64,000 bases of DNA. It comes from Marichromatium gracile. Lineage in GTDB: Bacteria; Pseudomonadota; Gammaproteobacteria; Chromatiales; Chromatiaceae. The position numbers and the translations under genes are program-made. The DNA is taken from assembly GCF_004343155.1 (NCBI RefSeq), contig NZ_SMDC01000008.1, positions 62,001 to 126,000 on the forward strand. Direction: 5' to 3'. Below the pieces are notes generated by a model that had not been told where the DNA came from, made no database searches, and saw nothing but the letters and a program-made list of their open reading frames with translations. Positions 29,101 to 37,656 of the stretch are shown here, in pieces (position 1 is the stretch's first letter; each line of letters begins with the position of its first letter).

Positions 29101-32100
29101 TGCGCTGTTCGCCGTCGGCCTCGACCGTGGCGCGCAGCATCTCGTGACGCTCGATCAACAGGTTCCAGGCCGCCTCCAGCCGCTCCAGGTCGACCCCGGC
29201 GCCGTCGAGCACGATCAGGTACCGGGTGCCGGTGCTCAGCGCCAGACCCTGGGTGCGACCGCGCCAGTAGGCGCGCTGGATCTCGGTGAGCGGGAAGGGC
29301 GCGTGACGCGCCGCGCGATCGGCCACCAGGGCACGGGCGGCGATCTGTTCGACCTGCTTGGCCGCGGCGGCGAAGTCCGCCAGCCGCGGGTGGGCGAAGA
29401 GATGGCGCAGCGGCTGCTCGATGGCGATGCCCCGGGGTTCGAGCTGCGCCACCACCCGGGTGGCCGAGAGGCTGTCGCCGCCGAGGAGGAAGAAGTCGTC
29501 CTCGCGGTGGATGTCGGCGCGCCCGAGGACCTCGGTCCAGATCGCGGCGAGGGCCTGTTCGAGCGGCCCCTGGGGCGGGGTGCGCACGCCCGCGGCGTCG
29601 AGCGCGTCGAGCCGGGCGGCGAGCGCGCGGCGATCGACCTTGCCGTTGGCGCTGAGATCGAGCCGTTCGAGCGGCAGGATCGAGGTCGGGATCATGTACT
29701 CGGGCAGGCGCTGGGCGAGGGTCTCGCGCAGTACTGCGAGCGCCTGCTCGGGTTGCACGCCGGGGGCGAGCACCACCGCCGCGCCGAGACGGGGCGGCTG
29801 CCCGAGGGTGAGGGCGCAGGCCTCGGTGACGTCGGGCGCGGCGGTGAGCGCGGTCTCGATCTCGCCGAGCTCGATACGGTGCCCGCGCACCTTGACCTGC
29901 TGATCGGCGCGCCCGAGGAACTCCAGGAGCCCGTCGGGGTGATAGCGGCCGATGTCGCCGGTGCGATACCAGCGCGCCCCGGCGCGGGTGACGAAGCGCT
30001 CGGCGGTGCGCTCGGCATCGCCGCGATAGCCGCTGGCCAGTCCCGCCCCGCCGATCCACAGCTCGCCGGGGACCCAGTCGGGGCAGTCGCGCCCCTGGGC
30101 GTCGACCACGCGATAGCACTGATTGGGCAGCGGTCGGCCATAGGGGATCGAGTTCCAGCCCGGGAGCGGCTCGGGCGCGGGCTCGAAGGCGTTCGACCAG
30201 ATCGCCGCCTCCGTCGCCCCGCCCATCGCCACCATGCGGCAACCGCCGTCGGTGGCGGCGTCGAGCCGCGCCGGCAGGTCGCGGGCGATCCAGTCGCCCG
30301 AGACCAGCGCCAGGCGCAGCCCGAGCGGGTGCTCGTCCGTCCCGGCGAGGCTCAACAGCATCTCCAGCAGCACCGGCACCGAGTTCCACAGCGTCACCCG
30401 GTGGCGCGCGATCAGCGCGCGCCAGACGGCGGCATCGCGCCGCGCCGTCTCCGGCACGCAGACCAGCGCGCCGCCGACCTGCGAGGGGCCGAAGAGGTCG
30501 TAGACCGAGAGATCGAAGTCGAGCGCCGAGACCGCCAGCACCCGATCCTCCGGCCCGACGCCGTAGCGCTGGTTGATCGCATCGATGGTGTTGGCCGCGG
30601 CCAGATGGGTGACCTCCACCCCCTTGGGCTCGCCGGTCGAGCCGGAGGTGAAGATCACATAGGCCGGACCGCTCGGCGCCACCGCGACCGGCGCGGGCAG
30701 CGGCGCATGGGCCCGGGCCTGCGCGATCGTCTCGGCATCGAGCACCAGCCCGACCCCGGCGCGCTCGAGGATGCGCGCGCGTCGCGCCGACGGCTGCTCG
30801 ACCCCGATCGGGACATAGCACCCCCCGGCGGCGAGCACCCCGAACACCGCCGCGACCTGGGCCGCGCCGCGCGGCAGCGACACCGCCACCGCCTCGCCCG
30901 GGGCGAGCCCGGCGGCGCGCAGCCAGCCGGCGATGCGCAGCGCCGCGGCGGCGAGTTCGCCGTGGTCGATCACCCGCTCGCCGTCGACCAGCGCCGGGCG
31001 CGCGGGCTCGCGGCGTGCGGTGGCGAAGAGTCCGGCGTGGAGCAGACGCGGGGGGAGCGCCAGCGCGGTGGCGTTGACCTCGCTGCGGACCCGACGCTGC
31101 GCCTCGGGAAGCGGCAGCATCGCCGGCTCGGACCAGGCCCGTTCGCTGCGCGCCAGACGCGTGAGCAGCTCGGTGTAGGCCGCGAACATGGCGTCGATCA
31201 TGCCCTCGGGGAACAGCGCCTCGACCGCGTCCCAGGCGAGCAGCAGGGCGCCGTCCTGTTCGTAGACCTGATGGTCGAGCCACACCTGCGGGGTCTGCGA
31301 GATCATGTACTCGAACGCGCCGAGGGTTGCGCGGGTGTCGTCGTCGAGCAGCGGCGCGCCGAGGTTGCAGGCGAACACCACCGGGGCGGCGAAACCGTCG
31401 CCGCCACGCAGGTGGGCGAGGTCGCGCTGCACCCGCACGCCGCAATAGCCGGCGTGGGCCATGTCGGCATGGAACTGGCGCTGGACCGTCGCGGCGCGCG
31501 CGGCGAAGTCGTGCGGCGTGGCGCAGTCGACCTCGAGCAGCAGCAGGCTGGTGAAGTCGGCCACCGCCTCGGCCGCGCCGGGGAGGTCGTCGTGGCGGTC
31601 GAACAGCGGCAGGTTGAGCGAGAGCCTGGGCTCGGCGCTCCAGCGTGCGAGCACCTCGGCATAGGCGGTGGCGAGCACCAGCGCCGGGGTCAGACCGCGG
31701 GCCTGGGCGCGCTCGCTGAGGCGTCGCCAGTCGGCGACATCGAGCCAGTGCCGACGGCGGCGGAAGCGGGGTCGGTCGATCGTCTCCGGGGCCTGGCGCA
31801 GCGGCAGTTGCGGACCGGCGGGGAGGGTCGCGGCGCGTGCCCGCCAGTAGTCGCGATCGGCCTCACGGCGCGGCGCGGCGCGCGTCTCGACCGCCGCCAG
31901 ATAGTCCGCGAAGCTCCACCCGGCGGGCGCCGCCGGGGGCGCGTCCGCGGCGTAGAGCCTGGCCAGATCGCGCAGCAGGATGCGCAGGCTCTCGACATCG
32001 GCCACCAGCAGGTCGAGGTCGAGATGGACCCGACCGCGACCCTCGGGCAACAGGCTCAGCGCAAGCCCCGCGACCTCGCCGCGCTCGACGGCGAGACGGC

Positions 32101-32695
32101 GGTGCGAGAGCGCCTCGCGGATCGTCTCCAGGCGTTGCGCGCGGCTCGCCGGGTCGAGCGTGCGCAGGTCGTGGACGGCGAGCGGCGCGCAGCCGCTCTG
32201 CGCCGCGATCCGCTGGCGTCCCTGGTCGTCGAAGCGCGCGCGCAGCATCGGGTGATGGGCGAGCAGGGCGCGCCAGGCGGCGTCGAGCCGCGCCGGGTCG
32301 AGCGCGTCGCCATCGAGTTCGAGATAGGCGTGACAGCCGACCCCGCCGAGCGGCTGGCCGTCCTGCCGACCGATCCAGTAGGCGTGCTGGACGTCGGTCA
32401 GCGCGAAGGGCGCGGCGGGGTCGTGCCGGGGCGCTGTCGGCGCCGGCGCTGTCGGCGCCGACGCGGCGCCGAGCAGCCCCTGCCAGGCGGCGAGCGTGGG
32501 GCGCTCGATCAGCTCGGCGAAGCCGATCTCGGCGCCGGCGCGACGCCACTGGCTGACCAGCCGCATCACGTGCAGCGAGTCGAGCCCGAGCGCGATCAGG
32601 TTGTCCTCGGCGGCGACCTCGGCGGCGGGCAGCGGCAGCAGCGCGCAGACCTGCTCGCGCACCGTCTCGGGGGCGATGGCGGCGCAGGTACTCAT
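26183..32695 (-). CDS. Nonribosomal peptide synthetase ArCP-Cy-A-PCP-Cy-A-PCP
   Basis: A 2170-residue assembly-line enzyme. In order: aryl carrier protein (Ser40 in LGLDSL); Cy1 (residues about 97-520) with the cyclization signature DLLVADVES at 228-236; A1 (550-1030), with TSGSTGEPKG and pocket residues D728, L729, Y732, N771, L797, S799, M824, I832, W833, close to the known cysteine code; PCP1 (Ser1075); Cy2 (1135-1590) with DYLLVDGFS at 1261-1269; A2, nearly identical to A1; PCP2 (Ser2109). It should load salicylate and install two cysteines as thiazolines. HMWP2 of yersiniabactin has one A domain for two Cy domains; here each has its own. There is no epimerase and no thioesterase. The start overlaps the upstream stop by ATGA. 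Confidence 0.95.
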   Translation of the reverse strand: MSTCAAIAPETVREQVCALLPLPAAEVAAEDNLIALGLDSLHVMRLVSQWRRAGAEIGFAELIERPTLAAWQGLLGAASAPTAPAPTAPRHDPAAPFALTDVQHAYWIGRQDGQPLGGVGCHAYLELDGDALDPARLDAAWRALLAHHPMLRARFDDQGRQRIAAQSGCAPLAVHDLRTLDPASRAQRLETIREALSHRRLAVERGEVAGLALSLLPEGRGRVHLDLDLLVADVESLRILLRDLARLYAADAPPAAPAGWSFADYLAAVETRAAPRREADRDYWRARAATLPAGPQLPLRQAPETIDRPRFRRRRHWLDVADWRRLSERAQARGLTPALVLATAYAEVLARWSAEPRLSLNLPLFDRHDDLPGAAEAVADFTSLLLLEVDCATPHDFAARAATVQRQFHADMAHAGYCGVRVQRDLAHLRGGDGFAAPVVFACNLGAPLLDDDTRATLGAFEYMISQTPQVWLDHQVYEQDGALLLAWDAVEALFPEGMIDAMFAAYTELLTRLARSERAWSEPAMLPLPEAQRRVRSEVNATALALPPRLLHAGLFATARREPARPALVDGERVIDHGELAAAALRIAGWLRAAGLAPGEAVAVSLPRGAAQVAAVFGVLAAGGCYVPIGVEQPSARRARILERAGVGLVLDAETIAQARAHAPLPAPVAVAPSGPAYVIFTSGSTGEPKGVEVTHLAAANTIDAINQRYGVGPEDRVLAVSALDFDLSVYDLFGPSQVGGALVCVPETARRDAAVWRALIARHRVTLWNSVPVLLEMLLSLAGTDEHPLGLRLALVSGDWIARDLPARLDAATDGGCRMVAMGGATEAAIWSNAFEPAPEPLPGWNSIPYGRPLPNQCYRVVDAQGRDCPDWVPGELWIGGAGLASGYRGDAERTAERFVTRAGARWYRTGDIGRYHPDGLLEFLGRADQQVKVRGHRIELGEIETALTAAPDVTEACALTLGQPPRLGAAVVLAPGVQPEQALAVLRETLAQRLPEYMIPTSILPLERLDLSANGKVDRRALAARLDALDAAGVRTPPQGPLEQALAAIWTEVLGRADIHREDDFFLLGGDSLSATRVVAQLEPRGIAIEQPLRHLFAHPRLADFAAAAKQVEQIAARALVADRAARHAPFPLTEIQRAYWRGRTQGLALSTGTRYLIVLDGAGVDLERLEAAWNLLIERHEMLRATVEADGEQRILPSVPRVTITVDHLDEAGPATAQAVLDAAWDAAPSPTVQRWPGHWLHAVRYGERTRIGLCIDYLLVDGFSVKLLLAELARLYADLDTELPPIGVSFRDYVLGVRPAPEAEARAETYWRARLDDLPPAPALPLARAPESLERVAFGRREARLEPAVWARLESGARAIGVTPSVLLLTVYAEVLSRWSGGGSHTLNLTLFDRQRVHPDIDAVVGDFTSLAALPYRPEAASDLATRARAVRETLVEVLEHRARSSIWLQRERTARLGPDGAALPVVFTSTLGLPERHGVAPPRDFPALVGGGRSETPQVWLDHQLYEQDGALVLQWDAVEALFPEGMLDAMFATYTATLARLAEDPTGWSRPLVLDLPEPQRRMREEVGATAQDIAPRLLHAGLFATARREPGRPALFDGERVIDHGELAAAALRIAGWLRAAGLAPGEAVAVSLPRGAAQVAAVFGVLAAGGCYVPIGVEQPSARRARILERAGVGLVLDAETIAQAQAHAPLPAPVAVAPSSPAYVIFTSGSTGEPKGVEVTHLAAANTIDAINQRYGVGPEDRVLAVSALDFDLSVYDLFGPSQVGGALVCVPETARRDAAVWRALIAHHRVTLWNSVPVLLEMLLSLAGTDEHPLGLRLALVSGDWIARDLPARLDAATDGGCRMVAMGGATEAAIWSNAFEPAPEPLPGWNSIPYGRPLPNQCYRVVDAQGRDCPDWVPGELWIGGAGLASGYRGDAERTAERFVTRAGARWYRTGDIGRYHPDGLLEFLGRADQQVKVRGHRIELGEIETALTAAPAVTEACALTLGQPPRLGAAVVLAPGVQPEQALAALRESLAQRLPEYMIPTSILPLERLDLSANGKVDRRALAARLDALDAAGARTPPRGPLEQALAAIWAEVLGRADIHREDDFFLLGGDSLGATRTVERLRREGVTHTLVPLRLLFGASTLAAFAERIAEFGAVSPGDPGTEQTVFEEGAL
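26371..27948. repeat. Copy 1 of a 1.6-kb near-identical intragenic duplication (A2-PCP2)
   Basis: Aligns with 29473-31050 at a constant offset of 3102 bases and only scattered differences. It covers the adenylation domain and the start of its carrier protein. Confidence 0.93.
29473..31050. repeat. Copy 2 of the near-identical duplication (A1-PCP1)
   Basis: Partner of 26371-27948. The Cy domains on either side are clearly divergent, so only the adenylation/carrier part has been homogenised. Confidence 0.93.
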
Positions 32696-35670
32696 GACGC
32701 GCGGGCCTCCTCGGGCTGGTCGTTGGCGGCCAGCGCCGGGGCGAACAGGGTGGCGCAGACCCCGGCGAGCTTCTCGCGGGTCTCCTGCAGCTCGCGCTGC
32801 GGGGTGGAGAGTGCGATCAGCCCGGCACCGGCCTGCAACCACTGCCGGCCGTCCTGCTCGTAGAAGGCGCGCAGCACCAGCGCCGCGTCGAGGGTGCCGT
32901 CGCTGTCGACGGTGAGCACCGAGCCGCTGTAGAGCCCGCGCGGCTGTGTCTCGTGACGGCCGATGGCGTCGATCGCCTCGCGCTTGGGGATGCCCGAGGC
33001 GGTGACCGCCGGGAACAGCGACTGGAAGGCGTGCCAGGGGTTGGCGCCGGGGGCGAGCCGACCGCCGGCGCGCGAGCCGAGGTGCTGTACCGAGCCGCGT
33101 CGCGCCACCGACATCAGCTCCGAGACCTGGATGGTCCGCGGGTCGCAGACCGCCTCCAGCTCCTCGAACGAGAGCTTGACCGAGATGGCGTGCTCGGCGA
33201 CCTCCTTGAGATCGGTGAGCAGCTCGGCGCGCAGCGCCGACTCCTCCTCCGGAGTCTCGCCGAGCGCGCGGGTACCGGCCAGCGGCTGGGTGCTCACCCA
33301 GCCCTCGGCCGAGACCTCGAGCACCGTCTCCGGGCTGAATCCGGCGGCGCGGAAGCCCGGCCACAGCAACAGGAAGGAGCGCGCCGGGGTGTTGTTGCGT
33401 CGCCCGGCGAGATAGCTGGTGATCGGGTCGATCGGCTCGGGGATGCCGACCCGGCGCGACAGGATCACCTTCTGGTACTGGCCGTCCTGGATCTCGGCCA
33501 CCGCCGCGGCGACCATCTGCTGATAGGCCTCGCCGTGCTCGTGGGCGACCGGGGCCTGGACCGCGCGCACCGGCAGGTCGGGGGTCTCGGGTCGGTCGCT
33601 GTCGAGCCGTCCGAGGGTCTCGGCGAGGGCGTCGAGGTCCTGCTGCGAGAGCCCGCGCAGCAGCGCTTCGCCCTCGCGCAGCCGGATCTCGCGCGCGGGC
33701 ACCACCAGTTGCAGCAGCTCGGTGCGGGTGTCCGCGTCGGGCAGGCCGTGGAAGCGTCGCGCAAGCTCGAAGCGGGCCATGCCGTAGGCGCGCCAGCCGC
33801 TGAAGGGCAGTGCCGCGAGCGCCGCCTCGACCGCGCTGGGGAAGTCCTCGAGCGGCCAGCTCCGCGTCTCCTCGTCGTAGCGGATACGCACCCGTTCGAG
33901 GTTGAGGTCGAGGCGTGCGGCGACGCCGATGCCCAGCGACCACTCGCCGTCGCGCTCGTAGAGCGTCAGGGTGTCGTCGAGCCCGGCCTGGGCGAGACGC
34001 GTGGCCAGTTGCAGCGGGTCGCCGACGATGCGCAGCCGGTGCTCGAGATAGGCGCGCGGCGCGGGGCGCTCGGTCGCCGGTTGCAAGCGCGTGCGCAGCG
34101 CCTGTTTGTCGATCTTGCCGATCGCCGTCAGCGGCCAGCCGTCGAGGTGCTCCAGACGGTCGGGCCACTTGTGACGGGGCAGATCGCGCGCGGCGAGAAA
34201 GCGGTGGAGCGCGGCGAGATCGAGTGTCGGGTCGTCGCCGAGCACGCAGGCGCAGGCGCTCTCGCCGAGTCGTGGATCGGGCAGCGCCACCAGCGCCGCC
34301 TCGCGGATCGCCGGGTGCTCGACGAGCAGGGCCTCGATCTCGGCGGCGGCGATCTTCTCCCCGGCGCGGTTGATCTGGTCCTTGATCCGTCCCTCGACGA
34401 CGAGCGCGCCCTCGGCGGTGCGTCGCACCTTGTCGCCGGAGCGGTAATAGCCATCGCTGGTGAAGGCGATGCGGTTGTGGGCCTCGGCGCGATAGTAGCC
34501 ACGGATGGTATAGGGGCCGCGCACCAGCAGCTCGCCGGCCTCGCCGGGGGCGACCTCGTGACCATTCGCGCCGACGATGCGGACATCGTCGTCGGCGCAC
34601 ATCGGTCGCCCCTGGGTGTGCAGCACGATGCTGTCGGGATCGTCGAGCCCGGTGAAGCAGAGCAGCCCCTCGGCCATGCCGAAGACCTGTTGCAGCGTGC
34701 AGCCGAGTTCGGGGCGGATGCGCGCGGCGGTCTCGGGCTCGAGTCGGGCGCCGCCGACCTGGAGCACCTGGAGGCTCGACAGGTCGGTGTCGTCCCACTC
34801 GCGCGCCTGCAGCCACAGCGGCACCAGCGCCGGGACCAGCGCGGTGTGGGTGACGCGCTCGCGGGCGATCAGCGGGAAGGTCTCGTCGAAGCCCGGGGTG
34901 CGGGCGAGCACCACCCGGCCGCCGGTGCAGAAGGTGCCGAGGATGCCGGGGCTGGCGAGCGGGAAGTTGTGGGCCACCGGCAGCGCGGCGAGATAGACGC
35001 TGTCGGCGTCGAGCCCGCTGATCTCGGCGGCGCGCCGGGCGTTGTAGGCGTAGTCGACATGGGTGCGCGGGATCAGCTTGGGCACGTCGGTGGTGCCGCC
35101 GGAGAGCAGCAGCAGCGCGATCGACTCGGGGTCGGGCCGGGGCAGGTCGAGGGGCTCGGCATCGAGCGCGGCGAAGGCCGTGTGCGGCCCGGCCTCGCCG
35201 ACCACGACGATCTCCTGCAGGCTCGGCAGCCCGGCCTGGATGCGCTCGGCCAGGGCGCGATGATCGAAGCCGTGGAAGCGGTCCGGGACGACGCAGGCGA
35301 CCGGCTCGGCCAGCGCGCCGAGCGCGGCCAGCTCGCGCTCGCGCAGCGCGGTCATCACCATGATCGGCACCGCGCCGAGGCGCAGCAGCGCCAGGGTGGT
35401 GAGCACCAGCGGCAGGTCGTTGGGCAGCTGTACCAGCACCCGGTCGCCGAGCGCGATGCCGCGCCCGTGCAGCGCCGCGGCGAGACGGTCGACACGGGCG
35501 TCGAGCGCGGCGTAGCTCAGGCGCGCGTCGCCGGCGATCAGCGCGGTGCGCTCGCCCTGGGCCACGGCCCAGCGGCGCAGTTGCTCGCCCAGGGTCAGCG
35601 GTTCCCAGTAGCCTTTGTCCCGATAGCTTTGCGCCGTCTCGGGCGGCCAGAACGCGAGGGTGTGGTCCAT
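32692..35670 (-). CDS. Bifunctional salicyl-AMP ligase / salicylate synthase fusion
   Basis: A 992-residue fusion of two enzymes that are normally separate. Residues about 1-545 are an aryl-AMP ligase like YbtE/PchD/EntE, with LLLLSGGTTDVPKLIPRTH, the GDKVRRTAEGALVVEGRIKDQINRAGEKI block and the C-terminal LTAIGKIDK lysine; it activates salicylate and loads the NRPS aryl carrier. Residues about 600-985 are a chorismate-utilising salicylate synthase of the Irp9/MbtI type (KVILSRRVGIPEP, SFLLLWPGFRAAGFSPET, PLAGTRALG, SELMSVARRGSVQHL, TASGIPKREAIDAIG), converting chorismate directly to salicylate, so no PchB-like lyase is needed. ATG at 35670 is taken because GGAG lies upstream. It is the first gene of operon A. 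Confidence 0.93.
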   Translation of the reverse strand: MDHTLAFWPPETAQSYRDKGYWEPLTLGEQLRRWAVAQGERTALIAGDARLSYAALDARVDRLAAALHGRGIALGDRVLVQLPNDLPLVLTTLALLRLGAVPIMVMTALRERELAALGALAEPVACVVPDRFHGFDHRALAERIQAGLPSLQEIVVVGEAGPHTAFAALDAEPLDLPRPDPESIALLLLSGGTTDVPKLIPRTHVDYAYNARRAAEISGLDADSVYLAALPVAHNFPLASPGILGTFCTGGRVVLARTPGFDETFPLIARERVTHTALVPALVPLWLQAREWDDTDLSSLQVLQVGGARLEPETAARIRPELGCTLQQVFGMAEGLLCFTGLDDPDSIVLHTQGRPMCADDDVRIVGANGHEVAPGEAGELLVRGPYTIRGYYRAEAHNRIAFTSDGYYRSGDKVRRTAEGALVVEGRIKDQINRAGEKIAAAEIEALLVEHPAIREAALVALPDPRLGESACACVLGDDPTLDLAALHRFLAARDLPRHKWPDRLEHLDGWPLTAIGKIDKQALRTRLQPATERPAPRAYLEHRLRIVGDPLQLATRLAQAGLDDTLTLYERDGEWSLGIGVAARLDLNLERVRIRYDEETRSWPLEDFPSAVEAALAALPFSGWRAYGMARFELARRFHGLPDADTRTELLQLVVPAREIRLREGEALLRGLSQQDLDALAETLGRLDSDRPETPDLPVRAVQAPVAHEHGEAYQQMVAAAVAEIQDGQYQKVILSRRVGIPEPIDPITSYLAGRRNNTPARSFLLLWPGFRAAGFSPETVLEVSAEGWVSTQPLAGTRALGETPEEESALRAELLTDLKEVAEHAISVKLSFEELEAVCDPRTIQVSELMSVARRGSVQHLGSRAGGRLAPGANPWHAFQSLFPAVTASGIPKREAIDAIGRHETQPRGLYSGSVLTVDSDGTLDAALVLRAFYEQDGRQWLQAGAGLIALSTPQRELQETREKLAGVCATLFAPALAANDQPEEARAS

Positions 35671-35749
35671 GGAGGGTCTCCGGGGTTGTCGGGCGAGAGA
35701 ACGATGCGCCATCTGCACCGTGCAGGGACGGATGGCTGAAGGCTTATTT

Positions 35750-35768
35750 GATATCAATTATCATTTGC
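35750..35768. promoter_or_regulatory. Candidate Fur box, divergent siderophore promoter
   Basis: GATATCAATTATCATTTGC matches the classic 19-bp Fur consensus at 13 of 19 positions by eye. It is in an AT-rich island between the divergent ligase/synthase gene (minus) and the phosphopantetheinyl transferase (plus), where it could control both. Confidence 0.65.
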
Positions 35769-35879
35769 TATATCGGTGGCCGACTCCCCGGATCGGCAGC
35801 CGTGAACCCCGATCGGGATTCTTCCCGGCGGAGATCGGATCGGCGCTCCAGGCGCGATGTCGGATGGAGGATGACGTGA

Positions 35880-36620
35880 GTGTTGGATGGTGACTGGCGC
35901 GAGTGCCCCTGGTCCGGGGTCGAGTCGGTGCTGGCCGGCGGGCTGGATCGGCCCCTGGTGGTGATGGCGCCCCTGGCGCCGAGCGGCGAGGCGCTCGCGC
36001 CCTGGCTGTCGGCGGCGGAACGCGCGCGTTGCGCGCGCTATCGCCGGCCCGCCGACCGGCTGCGTTGCGCGAGCGCGCACGCGCTCAAGCGGCGGGTGCT
36101 GGCGGCGCTGCTCGGTGAGTCACCCGGGGCGTTGGCGCTGGTGTGCGAGGCCCACGGCAAGCCCGCGCTGGCGAGCGGCGCGCTCGCCTTCAACCTGTCG
36201 CACGCCGGCGACTGGGTGGCGCTCGCCTGCGACCCAAGTGGGGCGGTCGGGATCGATCTGGAGCAACCGGCAACGCGCCGCGGCGGTATCGCGGGGATCG
36301 CCATCGGCCACCCGGAGGATCGGCTGGTGCCGGCGCCGGTGTCGGCCGAGCAGGGCTTCTACACCGCCTGGACGCTGAAGGAGGCGATCGCCAAGGGCGT
36401 CGGTCTCGGGCTCGGGATCGAGTTCGCCGCACTGGCGCTTCGCCCCGAGGGCGACGGGCGCTATCGCTGTCGCTGGCGCGGGCGTTGCTGGCAGGCGCGC
36501 CACCGGTGTCTCGACAGCGGCGTGCATCTGGCGCTGGCCTGCGCGCGTCCCTGGACGCAGGTGGATTGGTGGCAACTGAGCTGGGACGCGGCTCAGTCGG
36601 CGCCGGCGTTGCCGAGATAG
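35880..36620 (+). CDS. Sfp/EntD-type 4'-phosphopantetheinyl transferase
   Basis: Transfers the phosphopantetheine arm from CoA to the serine of the carrier domains encoded around it. The 246 residues contain the family blocks HGKPAL, FNLSHAGDWVALA, VGIDLEQP and the catalytic WTLKEAIAKGVGLGL. GTG at 35880 is the annotated start, preceded at some distance by GGAGG; TTG at 35883 is an alternative. It is transcribed away from operon A, sharing the intergenic region with the Fur-like box, and its last 28 bases overlap the convergent AraC-type regulator gene. Confidence 0.9.
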   Translation: MLDGDWRECPWSGVESVLAGGLDRPLVVMAPLAPSGEALAPWLSAAERARCARYRRPADRLRCASAHALKRRVLAALLGESPGALALVCEAHGKPALASGALAFNLSHAGDWVALACDPSGAVGIDLEQPATRRGGIAGIAIGHPEDRLVPAPVSAEQGFYTAWTLKEAIAKGVGLGLGIEFAALALRPEGDGRYRCRWRGRCWQARHRCLDSGVHLALACARPWTQVDWWQLSWDAAQSAPALPR

Positions 36621-37513
36621 TGCTTGCGGGTCTCGCTCGGCAGCACCCCGAACTGCTTGCGGAAGGCGGCGCTGAAGTGGCTGATGTTGCTGTAGCCGAG
36701 CATCAGTGCGGTCTCGGTGACGCTGTGCTGGCGCAGCAGTTGGCGGGCACGGTCCATGCGATGTTGCTGGAAGAGGGCGTAGATGCTGGTGCCGAACAGC
36801 GCCTTGAAGCCCTGCTTGAGCTTGAGCTGGTTGAGCCCGGTGTCCTGGGCCAGCTCGGCGATGGTCGGCGGTTCGCTGAGGTTGCTGAGCAGACGCTCGC
36901 GCGCGGCGAGCAGACAACGGCGCTCGCGCAGCGGGGTGCGCGGATCGCGTTCGTCGGGGGTGAGCCCGTGCAGCAGCCAGCCGAGATACTCGAGCGCGGC
37001 GGCGTGCAGCAGCAGCGGCTCGGGTTGCTGGATACGCTGGGCGAGGCGGGTGGCGGCGGCGATGGTGCGGTTGCCGGGACGGCTGGCGCGCATCAGGAAG
37101 CCCTGCGCGATCGCCTCGCTGACCTGGCCGAAGTCCTCGCCGACGAGTTCGCCGAGCAGCTCGGGGCTGAGCGCCAGATCGATCTGCTGGTACTGGGCGC
37201 CGTAACGTACCGCGAAGCGTTCGTCCGGGGCGTAGCCGATGCAGCCCTCGCCGACCTTGGGGCAGAACACCCGATCGCGCACCCGCGCCTGCGAGGCCTC
37301 GCGTAACAGACAGGTGAAGTGCACCTGGTGGCTGGTGTTGACCACCACCGCCTGGGTCTCGCGCTGTCCGTTACCGCTGTAGAGCGCGGCGGTCATCCCC
37401 GGACAGACCTCGATCGACCAGCCCTGGACACCCGGCAGGGCCTCGTGGACCCGCGGTGCGGGTCTGGGCAGACGGTGCCCCGCCGCGGACGATGATTCCT
37501 GTAGACAAGACAT
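36593..37513 (-). CDS. AraC-family siderophore regulator (PchR/YbtA-like)
   Basis: A 306-residue transcription factor. The N-terminal part (about 1-190) is a ligand-binding domain; the C-terminal 100 residues hold two helix-turn-helix motifs (TIAELAQDTGLNQLKLKQGFKALFGTSIYALFQQHR and VTETALMLGYSNISHFSAAFRKQFG). The LNQLKLKQGFKALFG segment is typical of PchR and YbtA, which sense the ferric siderophore and activate its synthesis and uptake genes. ATG at 37513 has a strong GGAGGGAGGA site. It sits between the two operons and shares 28 bases of 3' end with the transferase gene. Targets here are inferred, not seen. Confidence 0.9.
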   Translation of the reverse strand: MSCLQESSSAAGHRLPRPAPRVHEALPGVQGWSIEVCPGMTAALYSGNGQRETQAVVVNTSHQVHFTCLLREASQARVRDRVFCPKVGEGCIGYAPDERFAVRYGAQYQQIDLALSPELLGELVGEDFGQVSEAIAQGFLMRASRPGNRTIAAATRLAQRIQQPEPLLLHAAALEYLGWLLHGLTPDERDPRTPLRERRCLLAARERLLSNLSEPPTIAELAQDTGLNQLKLKQGFKALFGTSIYALFQQHRMDRARQLLRQHSVTETALMLGYSNISHFSAAFRKQFGVLPSETRKHYLGNAGAD

Positions 37514-37637
37514 TCCTCCCTCCTGAACGCAATGACCGCTGGCGTCGGTCGTGATGGGGCCGCCGACACGGGCAGCGCCCACGCGATCGCGGTGGACGGC
37601 GCGGGCACGACCCTGTTGGGGATGGGGGAGTATCGTA

Positions 37638-37656
37638 AACAAGAATTAATCTTATT
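37638..37656. promoter_or_regulatory. Weak Fur-like AT-rich palindrome upstream of the regulator
   Basis: AACAAGAATTAATCTTATT lies upstream of the AraC-type gene and overlaps the stop of the VOC gene. It matches the Fur consensus at only about 10 of 19 positions but is strikingly AT-rich; it could instead be a regulator operator. Confidence 0.35.

Noticed and set aside
26183-32695. Reading the second condensation-type domain as an epimerase or ordinary C domain
   Set aside because: It carries DYLLVDGFS, the DxxxxDxxS cyclization signature, in place of HHxxxDG.
26156-32863. A 2235-codon open frame on the plus strand antisense to the NRPS
   Set aside because: High GC leaves long antisense frames; its product is low-complexity and has no domain, while the minus strand encodes clear NRPS motifs.
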